This document shows, in pieces, positions 7,111 to 14,726 of a DNA stretch of 43,188 nt. Numbering within the stretch: the stretch's first letter is position 1; each line of letters begins with the position of its first letter. The translations under genes were made by a program, and so were the position numbers. The notes beneath the pieces are model-generated. The model saw nothing but the letters and a program-made list of their open reading frames with translations. It ran no database searches and had not been told where the DNA came from. The DNA is taken from positions 1 to 43,188 of the forward strand of contig NZ_JACTVI010000070.1 of NCBI RefSeq assembly GCF_014495685.1. Reading direction: 5' to 3'. This stretch comes from Streptomyces sp. TRM68367. GTDB taxonomy: Bacteria; Actinomycetota; Actinomycetes; Streptomycetales; Streptomycetaceae.

Positions 7111-8255
7111 ACCGCCAGTTCCTTCGCCAGGTCGCGCATCGCCTGCGCGTGTTCGCTGTCCGGTGCGTACTCAAGCAGCGGGATCTCGCCGTCAGCGGCC
7201 TCGCGGCCTTCCTTCAGGTCGCCGATCACCGCCAGAACGGGCGGGGAACTGCTCTTCTCCCACTCATCCTTGTTTTCCTTCACGAGCTTGCCGCGGCGGC
7301 TGTCGTACGCGTTGATGATCAGGCCCAGGTAGTCGACCTGGATCCGCCCCTTCGTGCACAGGTCGTCCTTCTGGGACTTCAGCAGGCGGAAAGCGCGGTG
7401 GGACGCCTTGTTGGCCCAGACCGGGGTGATGACGCCTGACCGGTCTGCGAGTTCACCTTCGCGGCGGCGCACGTAGTACAGGGCGGTGTCCATGTTCAGG
7501 CCGAGGCTGGGCGGGCCGTCGATGATGATCACGTCGTAGTCCTCTTCCAGCGGCTCCAGGGCGCGTTCCAGGGCGGCCTCGCTGAAGCTCACCTTGGACA
7601 GGGCGACGTCCCGGAGGAACGCGTCGTCGGACGCGGGGAGCAGATGCAGCCGCTCACCGAAGCGCTTCTGATCCAGGGCGACTAGCAGGTCATGGATGTC
7701 GCCCTTGGCAGTGCCGTCCATGTGCATCATCAGCGTCTCAACGTCGTCCTCGTACATGAGGTCTTCGAAGCCGAGCTCGGCAGTGAGGTGCCCTTGAGGG
7801 TCGTAGTCAATGATCAGGACGCGACGGCCGGCCTCCGCGAGAGCCTGGGCAATGCCGGAGGAGATGAATGTCTTGCCGACGCCGCCCTTTTGGTTGGCCA
7901 CTATGACCCGCACGACCGGTTGCGACACCAGCGGGGTCGTGGGGGAGGGGTGGTTGTCGAGCCACAGAGTCAACGCCTGCGCGAGCCCCTGCACGTAGGT
8001 GATGCCGCGCTGCGAGCAGACGGCCTTGAACTCGTCAGGGCCGCCGACAGGGAGGAACGTCCCCCAGGTCTTGGCTCCCTCGGTGTCGACTTCGGGGATG
8101 CCATCGGCTTCGTACCAGGCCTTGATGGCGTGCTCGGTCGCGTCCTGGATGTCCATTCCGTGCTCAAAGGCGCGGATCTTCAGGTGCCTGCGCAGCTTCG
8201 GAGTGAGAGCAGTAATTAGCTTCTCTCGCTCTCCTCTGGGGCTCGGGATGCTCAT
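7107..8255 (-). CDS. parA: ParA-family partition ATPase with N-terminal RHH-like extension
   Basis: This encodes a 382-residue protein with a C-terminal ParA/MinD ATPase domain. The deviant Walker A NQKGGVGKT is at about 121-129, and RVLIIDYDPQG and DVIIIDGPPSLGLN match the Walker A' and Walker B regions. Residues 1-105 look like two ribbon-helix-helix-type segments (about 15-49 and 73-100), so the N-terminus may bind an operator or centromere and autoregulate. The ATP-dependent ParA polymer or gradient positions ParB-centromere complexes on the nucleoid. parA and parB overlap (ATGA) and form one operon. No clear ribosome site precedes the start, so the mRNA may be leaderless. A Tn7-like element starts about 65 bp upstream. 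Confidence 0.93.
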   Translation of the reverse strand: MSIPSPRGEREKLITALTPKLRRHLKIRAFEHGMDIQDATEHAIKAWYEADGIPEVDTEGAKTWGTFLPVGGPDEFKAVCSQRGITYVQGLAQALTLWLDNHPSPTTPLVSQPVVRVIVANQKGGVGKTFISSGIAQALAEAGRRVLIIDYDPQGHLTAELGFEDLMYEDDVETLMMHMDGTAKGDIHDLLVALDQKRFGERLHLLPASDDAFLRDVALSKVSFSEAALERALEPLEEDYDVIIIDGPPSLGLNMDTALYYVRRREGELADRSGVITPVWANKASHRAFRLLKSQKDDLCTKGRIQVDYLGLIINAYDSRRGKLVKENKDEWEKSSSPPVLAVIGDLKEGREAADGEIPLLEYAPDSEHAQAMRDLAKELAV

Positions 8256-8314
8256 GCGGCCGAACTTTACTAGGCGCGCTGTGCGGCGAGACTGAAGTCG
8301 ACCCGCACGTGACC
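8256..8314 (-). promoter_or_regulatory. Remaining parA upstream region
   Basis: Only about 60 bp separates the parA start from the transposon's left end. Read leftward it holds TTCAGT and, 18 bases on, TAGTAA close to the ATG, which could be a weak leaderless-type promoter. The rest of the native upstream DNA appears to lie across the transposon at about 14352 onward. Confidence 0.3.
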
Positions 8315-8319
8315 TGACC

Positions 8320-8425
8320 TGTCTCGCTGATGGTGGGCCAATCTCGGTCTATCCGAGCCATCAGGCTGTGTGTCTCGGTCAACCTTGGCCATCTGCTGTT
8401 GTGTCTCGCTCTTTCTGAGCCGCTG
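8320..8425 (+). repeat. Left-end TnsB-site-like repeats L1-L4
   Basis: Four similar 21-24-bp units start at 8320, 8340, 8371 and 8402. The aligned pattern is TGTCTCG, about ten variable bases, then (G)GCC near position 18-20. All face the same direction, with spacings of 20, 31 and 31 bp. Tn7-superfamily left ends carry such arrays for TnsB binding. Confidence 0.75.
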
Positions 8426-8481
8426 CCGCACCCGACTGTCTACGGTCGTCGTACATGGTCAGCGCCGGGTGGGGGTGACTG

Positions 8482-9258
8482 GTGGAGGCTGAGGACTTCC
8501 GGCTGGAGTACGTCGACGCTCGCGGTGACCTGCATGAGGGGCCGCTTGAGGTGATGTGGCCGGCGCGTTTCGAGGCGGCCGGGCAGGTTCGGACGTTCCC
8601 GTCGTACCCCGGTCAGCGCAATTTTCCCGGCTGGTACTGGGCTGCCACGTGTGCCGAGTTGGTGGGTTATGAGTCGTGGGTGGAGCTCGGTCAGCTGCTG
8701 AGGTTGGACTGTGATCCGGGGGTCGTGGCGATGGCGTCGCAGCCGTTCCGCCTCTCGTGGCGGTCCGGTGGCCGGGCTCGGCGGATCAGCCATACCCCGG
8801 ACTACTTCGTGCGCCGCCGGGACGGCACCGGTGTGGTGCTGGACGTGCGTCCCGACGACCGGATCGAGCCCGAGGACGCAGTGAAGTTCGAGGTCACGGC
8901 GGCGGCCTGCGCACGGGTGGGCTGGGGTTTCGAACGGGTGGGCGTGCTCGATCCGGTGCTGGCGGCGAATCTGCGCTGGTTGTCGGGCTACCGGCATCCG
9001 CGGGTGCGGCGTGATCCGGTGGCGGCAGAGCTGCGGGCGGCATTCGCCCGGCCCCGGAGTCTGTTGGCGGGGGCCCGTGCGGTGGGTGATCCAATCGCTG
9101 TGCTGCCAGTGCTCTTCCATCTGCTCTGGTGCGGGGAGCTGGCGGTGGATCTGGAGGCCGGTCTGCTGTCGGCGGCCACTCAGGTTCGCCCTGTGTCTGT
9201 GGTCGCGGAGGAGGTGGGTGGGGATGCCGGCGCGTCCGAGGCTGCTGTCGCTGGGTGA
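8482..9258 (+). CDS. tnsA: TnsA-like transposase endonuclease subunit
   Basis: This encodes a 258-residue protein with the TnsA-type restriction-endonuclease-like core. It shows an acidic residue in YESWVELGQLL (about 63-72), the central Asp in HTPDYFV (D107), and a VVLDVRP strand (about 118-124) where Tn7 TnsA has its catalytic QxK. TnsA nicks the 5' ends of the element so that, with TnsB, it moves by cut-and-paste. The R123 variant in place of Lys is common in divergent forms, but activity cannot be judged by eye. The GTG start at 8482 follows GGTGGGGGTG. Its end overlaps tnsB by 35 bases. Confidence 0.85.
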   Translation: MEAEDFRLEYVDARGDLHEGPLEVMWPARFEAAGQVRTFPSYPGQRNFPGWYWAATCAELVGYESWVELGQLLRLDCDPGVVAMASQPFRLSWRSGGRARRISHTPDYFVRRRDGTGVVLDVRPDDRIEPEDAVKFEVTAAACARVGWGFERVGVLDPVLAANLRWLSGYRHPRVRRDPVAAELRAAFARPRSLLAGARAVGDPIAVLPVLFHLLWCGELAVDLEAGLLSAATQVRPVSVVAEEVGGDAGASEAAVAG

Positions 9259-11308
9259 CAGGGTCCGCTACGACGGGCGGGAGCACACGGTTGCCGCACT
9301 GCACGGCACGTCGGTGCGGCTGGTCGATGACGCCCAAGCCGCCAGCGTCGTGCTGCTGGGACACCTGCTGGCGTCGGAGGGTTTCACCGTGCTCAGCACC
9401 GCGCTGAGCCGTCCGCCGCTGCCAGAGGCAGGGGTGCTGGAGGGGCTGCCGGAGGAGGCGGCAGAGCGGGCTGAGTGGTGGAGGCGGCATCTGACCGAGC
9501 TGCTCACCGGCCGCCCGGACGGCGATGCAGGCGGCCCGGTGCGGGCCGAGTACGACCCGACGGTGCACTCTCTGCGGCAGCGGGAGCTGGCCAAGGTTGC
9601 CGAACTCCGGGACTGCGGTGAGGCGGTGGGGCTGAGCACGCTGCGCCGGATGCGGTCCCGCTTCGAGAACGAAGGAGTGGCGGGCCTGGTCGACGGCAGA
9701 CTGCGCAAGCCCGCCACCGGCACGAGCCGGGCCGATCCCCGGGTAGTCGAAGCGATCGCGAAGGTCGCGGGCAGCCGGACGGACGAGCCGACCGTCTCCG
9801 CGCAGGTGCTGCGGCGCCGCGTTGAACGGCTCCTGGCCGCCGAGCACGGTGCTGGAGTGGTCCGGATGCCGTCCAGGGCGGCGTTCTATCGTCTGCTGGA
9901 GGCCGTCTCGACCGGGCAGCATCTCTTCGGTTCGGCCCGCACCCGCCGCTCGCTGGGCAAGCAGCCGAAGCGGATGTTCGGGCAGCTGACGGCGGCCCGG
10001 CCCGGCGAGGTGATGGAGATCGACTCCACGCCGCTGGACGTCATGGTCATCCACGATGACGGGACGGTGGACCGCTGCGAACTGACCGGGCTGATCGACC
10101 TGGCCACCCGAACGCTGGCCGCAGTGGTGCTGCGGCCGTCTACGAAGGCAGTCGATGCCGCGCTGCTGCTGGCCCGCGCCATGACGCCGGAACCGGTGCG
10201 GCCCGGCTGGTCGGACGCTCTGCGCATGTCGCGCTCCGTGCTTCCCTACGCTTCCTTGCTGTCGCTGGACGAGCGGCTGGACAAGGCTGCCGCGGTCCCG
10301 GTGATCGTTCCGGAGACGGTGGTCAGCGACCACGGCAAGGCGTTCGTCTCGGACAACTTCCGCAATGCCTGCCGCCACTTAGGGATCTCGTTCCAACCTG
10401 CCCACCCGGACACGCCGACCGACAGGCCGCACATCGAGCGGACGCTGGGCTCGGTGTCGACGATGTTCGCCCAGTACGTGGCCGGCTACACGGGACGCAG
10501 TGCCGAGATGCGGGGCAAGGACCCGTCCGCGCAGGCGGCATGGTCCATCCACGAACTCCAGGAACTTCTCCAGGAGTGGATCGTCGTCTGGCAGGCCAGG
10601 CCGCACGACGGGCTGCGCGATCCCTTGATGCCGGACCGGCCGCTGAGCCCGAACGAGAAGTACGCCGCGCTGGTGTCGGCAGCCGGATACGTCCCCGTCG
10701 CGCTCAGTCCGCAGGAGTACATCCAGCTCATGCCACGTGAATGGCGGGTCATCGGCCACAGCGGGGTGCGGATCAACAACCGCACTTACGACGCCCCCGG
10801 GCTCACCCCTTTCCGGCGTCAGCCCTCGGGAGCAGGCCCGGACGGCAAGCTCTGGGAAGTCCACTACGACCCCTACGACATCTCCTGTGTCTGGGTACGC
10901 AACCACCACGGCACGGGCTGGATCACCGCGACCTGGCGCCACCTGCGCACGTCTCCCGTCCCGATGGGCGAGCTGGTCTTCGACCGGGCCCACCAGATCC
11001 TGACCGAACGCGAGCAACGCAAGCCGGACGAGGAAGCCGTCGCACAGGTGGCGGCAGAGCTCCTGGACCGGGCATCGGACGGACCCGATCACAAGCCTGG
11101 CCGCCGGACGGCGGCCAGGGACCGGCCGGCCCGGCGACGCGACCGAAAGGTCGCCGCCCGCACCCGGGCCACCAGCGAACCCGCCTGGCCACGGCCGGCG
11201 CCCACGCCGGAGCCGGAACCAGCGGAGGACGAGGAGGCCGACGAACTTGCCGACATCGTCCCGCTGGAGATCTTCGATGCTCGTAAGGAGGCCGAGAAGT
11301 GGTGGTGA
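9224..11308 (+). CDS. tnsB: TnsB-like DDE transposase
   Basis: This encodes a 694-residue TnsB/MuA-type integrase. Residues 110-230 look like tandem helix-turn-helix DNA-binding domains. The RNase H-fold catalytic core has D267 (GEVMEIDSTPLD), D369 (ETVVSDHGKAF) and E405 (DRPHIERTLGS), a complete DDE triad. Residues 490-600 form the Mu-C-like beta-barrel region. The C-terminal about 90 residues are charged and low-complexity, ending in DIVPLEIFDARKEAEKWW, which matches the place where TnsB tails contact TnsC. TnsB binds the end repeats and joins 3' ends to target DNA. The ATG at 9224 is preferred, with GGAGGAGG upstream. Its last bases overlap tnsC. Confidence 0.95.
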   Translation: MPARPRLLSLGDRVRYDGREHTVAALHGTSVRLVDDAQAASVVLLGHLLASEGFTVLSTALSRPPLPEAGVLEGLPEEAAERAEWWRRHLTELLTGRPDGDAGGPVRAEYDPTVHSLRQRELAKVAELRDCGEAVGLSTLRRMRSRFENEGVAGLVDGRLRKPATGTSRADPRVVEAIAKVAGSRTDEPTVSAQVLRRRVERLLAAEHGAGVVRMPSRAAFYRLLEAVSTGQHLFGSARTRRSLGKQPKRMFGQLTAARPGEVMEIDSTPLDVMVIHDDGTVDRCELTGLIDLATRTLAAVVLRPSTKAVDAALLLARAMTPEPVRPGWSDALRMSRSVLPYASLLSLDERLDKAAAVPVIVPETVVSDHGKAFVSDNFRNACRHLGISFQPAHPDTPTDRPHIERTLGSVSTMFAQYVAGYTGRSAEMRGKDPSAQAAWSIHELQELLQEWIVVWQARPHDGLRDPLMPDRPLSPNEKYAALVSAAGYVPVALSPQEYIQLMPREWRVIGHSGVRINNRTYDAPGLTPFRRQPSGAGPDGKLWEVHYDPYDISCVWVRNHHGTGWITATWRHLRTSPVPMGELVFDRAHQILTEREQRKPDEEAVAQVAAELLDRASDGPDHKPGRRTAARDRPARRRDRKVAARTRATSEPAWPRPAPTPEPEPAEDEEADELADIVPLEIFDARKEAEKWW

Positions 11309-12345
11309 ACGCCGCGGAGCCGAGCGGGGAAGAGACCGCTCTGCCTGACGACCGAACCGATCCCTCTACCCGCCTGGAGGGCTGGCGGCGGTTCGTGGAA
11401 GCCGACCCGGCTGTCTTCGACCTGCTGCCCGATCAGCAGTGGCAGGCCCTGACCCCGCAGCCGCGGAAGATCTATGACGAGGCCCGGATCGCCTATCACT
11501 CCGAGCTGCAGGTCGTGCGCACGTCCACGGTCAAGGAGATCGCGCATCAGGGGCGGCTGCTGACCCTGCTCAACCAGCGTGAACACGGCGCCCGTCGCGG
11601 GATGATCGTCTCCGGCCAGTGGACGACCGGGAAGACCACGGCGCTGAAGCAGCTCGGCCGCACGCACGAACTGCGTGTCCAGCAGCGGTATCCGGGCAGC
11701 GACCGCATTCCCGTCGTCTACATCACCGCCCCGCCCAAAGGCTCCCCGCGCAAACTCGCCCTGGAGTTCGCCCGGTTCCTGGGCCTGCCCGTGATCAACC
11801 CGCGGCACAACACCATCGATGTCACCAGCGCCGTCTGCCAGGTGATGATCGAGGCCCGCACGGACCTGGTCCTGGTCGACGAGATCCACCTGCTCAACCA
11901 CGCGACCACCGCAGGCGAGGACCTCTCCGATCACCTGAAGTACTTCACCGAGCACCTGCCGGCGACCTTCGTCTATGCCGGGATCAATGTCGAGAAGTCC
12001 GGGCTGTTCACCGGGATCCGCGGCAAGCAGCTCGGAGGCCGCTGCATCCTGGTCCGCACCGGCGCGTTCCCCCGCAACACCGAGTGGAAGGCTCTGATTG
12101 CCTCGCTGGAGAGCACCCTTCGCCTGCACCGTCACACACCCGACGCCCTGGCCGGTCTGTCGAAATACCTGCACCAGCGAACCGGCGGCATGATCGGGAG
12201 CCTCTCCCACCTGATCCGGGCCGCGGCGATCTCCGCCATCCTCGACGGCAGCGAGCGCATCACCAAAGCCTCCCTGCGAAATATCCACATCGACCACAAC
12301 AGCGAGTCGGACTCCCCGCCCGACGCAGGCAGGGAAGCGGGGTGA
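11299..12345 (+). CDS. tnsC: TnsC/TniB-like AAA+ ATPase
   Basis: This encodes a 348-residue AAA+ regulator of transposition. The Walker A is GQWTTGKT at residues 106-113, and the Walker B is LVLVDEIHLLN at about 190-200. TnsC-type ATPases polymerise on DNA, link the target selector (TniQ) to the TnsAB transposase, and impose target immunity. AAGGAGG lies 7 bases before the GTG at 11299; the next two codons are also GTG, so the exact start could shift by one or two codons. It overlaps tnsB by 10 bases and tniQ by 4, which indicates strong translational coupling. Confidence 0.93.
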   Translation: MVVNAAEPSGEETALPDDRTDPSTRLEGWRRFVEADPAVFDLLPDQQWQALTPQPRKIYDEARIAYHSELQVVRTSTVKEIAHQGRLLTLLNQREHGARRGMIVSGQWTTGKTTALKQLGRTHELRVQQRYPGSDRIPVVYITAPPKGSPRKLALEFARFLGLPVINPRHNTIDVTSAVCQVMIEARTDLVLVDEIHLLNHATTAGEDLSDHLKYFTEHLPATFVYAGINVEKSGLFTGIRGKQLGGRCILVRTGAFPRNTEWKALIASLESTLRLHRHTPDALAGLSKYLHQRTGGMIGSLSHLIRAAAISAILDGSERITKASLRNIHIDHNSESDSPPDAGREAG

Positions 12346-13223
12346 ACAGGCCGTTCGAGGCCGTCGTCTTCCGTCCGCTGCCGCGTCCGCTCAAGCCCTT
12401 CCCGCAGGAGACCGAAGCCTCGTTCCTGGACCGCCTCGCCACGGCCAACGCGATGCCCGTCCAGCGCCTTCAGCGGCCTTCCCACTGGCTGGAATCCCGC
12501 CTGGATCCGGTCGGCCGGCTCAGTGTCCTCAGCGGACAGCCCCGGACCTCGATCCAGTACGCGATCCCCCGCTGGGAGCGACAGGCGTGGAACATCCCGC
12601 AAGGTCCCTTCGCCGTGACTCCCCGATGGGCATGCCGACGCTGTGTCGCCCGCAGGACCGGCAGCCCCGGCCAAGGCGTCATGGTCTGGATGTCGAAACA
12701 CCACGACCAGGTCTGCATCCCGCATCGCCTCTGGATCGGCCGGGCCGTCGAAGCCCCCGCCAACCAGTTCGACCTCGCTGATCTACCGGAGATCGTCGCC
12801 GCCCAGAAGCGTCACTACCGGCTCCTTCGCTGCTACGGCCCCGACGTGGTCAACGTCTGCTACGAACAGACCTCTCGCTTCTTGACCACCCTCATGCAGC
12901 ACGGCTACCGGATCAGCGACCTCACGCGGCGGCTCGTCCGGCTCCAGCCCCGTCCTGCCCGCACCGTCCGGCCGTGGGACCCCAAGCGCTACGCGGCGAT
13001 CTATCCCGAGATCGTCAAAGCCATGGTGTTCTACGCGGCTCCACGCTGGCGCGGCCTGGCACTCTCCGGCACTGACGAGGACTTCCGGGCCTTCCACGCA
13101 GAATTCATCCGACGGCTCCCCAACGAAAGCTCCCTCCGCACCACCGCCAAGCCGTGGTTCATCCACCAACTCCGCATGATCGCGCACACCATCGAGGCAA
13201 CCACGGCATCCGAGGCCATTTAG
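12342..13223 (+). CDS. tniQ: TniQ-family target-selection protein
   Basis: This encodes a 293-residue TniQ protein. It has the family's N-terminal ETEASFLDRLATANAM segment and a zinc site formed by C98/C101 (WACRRC) and C125/H128 (VCIPHRLW). The C-terminal half is helical. In Tn7-like systems TniQ/TnsD proteins choose the target site and recruit TnsC; some partner with CRISPR effectors, but none is encoded here. As the only selector gene, this TniQ or a host factor must specify the target, which here is the partition region. The GTG start overlaps the tnsC stop (GTGA). Confidence 0.9.
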   Translation: MNRPFEAVVFRPLPRPLKPFPQETEASFLDRLATANAMPVQRLQRPSHWLESRLDPVGRLSVLSGQPRTSIQYAIPRWERQAWNIPQGPFAVTPRWACRRCVARRTGSPGQGVMVWMSKHHDQVCIPHRLWIGRAVEAPANQFDLADLPEIVAAQKRHYRLLRCYGPDVVNVCYEQTSRFLTTLMQHGYRISDLTRRLVRLQPRPARTVRPWDPKRYAAIYPEIVKAMVFYAAPRWRGLALSGTDEDFRAFHAEFIRRLPNESSLRTTAKPWFIHQLRMIAHTIEATTASEAI

Positions 13224-13375
13224 CTCCCGACGGCCCAGGTTGGCCTTATCGGTGAGTGCTGACCAGTTGTCGATCGGAAGCGCCAGCGCCCGGTGCCGGT
13301 GGTGGTGGTTCTGCTCTCGGCAGACTGGCCGACCGGAACACCAGAACCTGGCAGGCTGGCCGCATGGGGAAGAAC

Positions 13376-14074
13376 ATGTCGGTACGTCGGCTCGATCTGG
13401 GGTACTTCATCCGGCCCGCGTCGGAGACCGGCGGCCCGCAGCCGCGGGTCGAACCTGTGCTCGCCTACCTGGTGCAACACGATCACGGCCTGATCCTCTT
13501 CGACACCGGCATCGGCCAGGCGGACCCCGAGACCGAGGCCCATTACCGTCCCCGACGCCGAGACCTGCAGAATGCCCTGTCCGCAGCTGGAGTCGGTCTT
13601 GACGACATCGCCCTCGTCGCGAACTGCCACCTCCACTTCGACCACTGCGGCGGGAACCCTCTCCTGGGCGGAAAGCCCATCCTGGTCCAGAACATCGAGC
13701 TGGCCACTGCCCGCAACGGCGACTACACCTTCGACGAACTGATCAATTTCCCCGCCGCGTCCTATGAGGAACTCGCTGGTGAGGCTGAGGTCTGGCCGGG
13801 AGTCTGGATCGTTCCGACACCAGGGCATACCCAAGGCCATCAGTCGCTGGTCCTCCGGCAAGCCGACGGCACGGTAGTCCTCGCCGGCCAGGCGCACGAC
13901 TTCGCCTCCCACTTCGCATCCGACCAGCTGGCCCGCCAAGCGGCACTTCACGGCGTGGAGCAGCCGCTTCCCGCCTACCAGCACTGGCTGGAGCGACTCG
14001 CCGACTTCGATCCCCGGCGCGTTCTCTTCGCTCACGACTGCTCGGTCTGGGAACCGTCGCAGAGCACCTTCTAG
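13376..14074 (+). CDS. MBL-fold hydrolase, AHL-lactonase-like (transposon cargo)
   Basis: This encodes a 232-residue metallo-beta-lactamase-fold enzyme. The dinuclear zinc motif HLHFDH is at residues 85-90, with H151 (PTPGHTQGH) and H220 (LFAHD). The spacing and FDTGIG segment resemble N-acyl-homoserine lactonases of the AiiA/AhlD group. Where AiiA has the bridging Asp, this protein reads LAGQAHD, so a Gln substitution or shifted ligand is possible. A start at ATG 13376 has GGGGAAG just upstream; an in-frame ATG at 13364 would add four residues. A lactonase could degrade acyl-homoserine or gamma-butyrolactone signals, but that is inference. It is the only cargo gene of the Tn7-like element. 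Confidence 0.82.
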   Translation: MSVRRLDLGYFIRPASETGGPQPRVEPVLAYLVQHDHGLILFDTGIGQADPETEAHYRPRRRDLQNALSAAGVGLDDIALVANCHLHFDHCGGNPLLGGKPILVQNIELATARNGDYTFDELINFPAASYEELAGEAEVWPGVWIVPTPGHTQGHQSLVLRQADGTVVLAGQAHDFASHFASDQLARQAALHGVEQPLPAYQHWLERLADFDPRRVLFAHDCSVWEPSQSTF

Positions 14075-14162
14075 GACAGGCCAGACCACTCCAAGCCGCA
14101 TCGCCCGAACGTGCACCAGCGCCGTTCACCATCAACGCGTGCGAACATCGGCTGTCCCTGCC

Positions 14163-14235
14163 CAAGTGGTGTCAGTTCTCATCGACATTTTGCGGCCCTG
14201 TGATCGACAAGTGGTGTTGGGACTCGTCGACCAGT
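14163..14235. repeat. Imperfect direct repeat pair near the transposon right end
   Basis: Both copies begin CAAGTGGTGT (about 14163 and 14208) and continue with similar CTC-x-TCGAC segments, about 19 of 26 positions matching. They do not fit the TnsB-site pattern and may be a relic of another element's end. Confidence 0.4.
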
Positions 14236-14250
14236 GTCCGTTTCCACCTA

Positions 14251-14351
14251 CAAAGCCACCAGGTTGAGCGAGACGACATCAGCCACTACGTCTCGCTCGA
14301 TCTGAGCCACGACTGGTCAGGGAGTTGCAGTGGCTCAGATCCATCGAGACA
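14251..14351. repeat. Right-end TnsB-site-like repeats R1-R3
   Basis: R1 (14331-14351) is the terminal unit on the minus strand, beginning TGTCTCGATGG. R3 (14251-14275) has the same orientation. R2 (14289-14309), CGTCTCGCTC then TCTGAGCCA, points the opposite way, so R1 and R2 face each other as a large interrupted palindrome. Confidence 0.7.
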
Positions 14352-14359
14352 GGTCACGA

Positions 14360-14396
14360 TTTTCACGGCGTGAAAAGTAACGGCGGCATAACGGCG
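14360..14396. promoter_or_regulatory. Candidate parS/centromere array
   Basis: A perfect palindrome with one central base, TTTTCACGGCGTGAAAA (14360-14376), is followed by two TAACGGCG half-sites (14378-14385 and 14389-14396). Its 13-bp core differs from the parB-internal TTAACGGCGTTAA only at two symmetric positions. It also resembles the Streptomyces chromosomal parS GTTTCACGTGAAAC with a wider centre. It starts nine bases beyond the transposon end. Confidence 0.5.
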
Positions 14397-14726
14397 CGGC
14401 TCAGCCCTTCTCGCAGTCCCGCACTGAGGTGCCCGGGGAGCCGGTGACGGGTGTAGTGCCAAGCGCCTTTCGTCGTCGCCTGGGGGAGCGGTACGTAGGT
14501 ATGCGCGCCTTGGCGGTGGAGTCGTCTGCTGGCGGTTTTCGGGGTGCGTGAGGCTTGTGTGACTGGATGCCGCGCAGTATTTGCATGGCCTCGGTGGTGT
14601 CCGCAGGGCGGGCGCGACGTTGTCGCCGGCGCCCGCTGTGCGGGATCGGCGGTGAAGTTCCGGTGAACCCTCCCGCCCCACGGGACCGCTCTTTTTCGCA
14701 GGTCAGAGCCGGTGTTCGCTGCTGGG

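Larger units (their letters stand above)
8320..14351. mobile_element. Tn7-like transposon (tnsABC-tniQ plus MBL-fold cargo)
   Basis: The element is about 6.0 kb and is bounded by TGTCTCG at 8320-8326 and its inverted complement CGAGACA at 14345-14351, giving TGT...ACA termini as in the Tn7 superfamily. The inverted match extends five bases outward on both sides (TGACC and GGTCA), so the exact boundary and target duplication are unresolved. The core genes tnsA, tnsB, tnsC and tniQ overlap in one operon and look intact. One cargo gene (13376-14074) lies between tniQ and the right end. No tnsD, tnsE, cas gene or CRISPR array is present. It lies directly upstream of parA. Confidence 0.88.
14075..14726. 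other. Gene-free stretch: transposon right end, candidate centromere, relaxase leader
   Basis: No convincing gene lies here. From left to right it holds two related repeats at 14163 and 14208, right-end TnsB-site-like repeats (14251-14351), a parS-like palindrome with half-sites (14360-14396), and about 330 bp upstream of the relaxase. The last part is a plausible place for an oriT, but no nic-like sequence could be identified by eye. Confidence 0.6.

Noticed and set aside
8280..8440. CRISPR-like reading of the regularly spaced repeats
   Set aside because: The repeats are degenerate, spaced 20-31 bp, lie at a transposon end and match inverted units at the other end; no cas genes are present.
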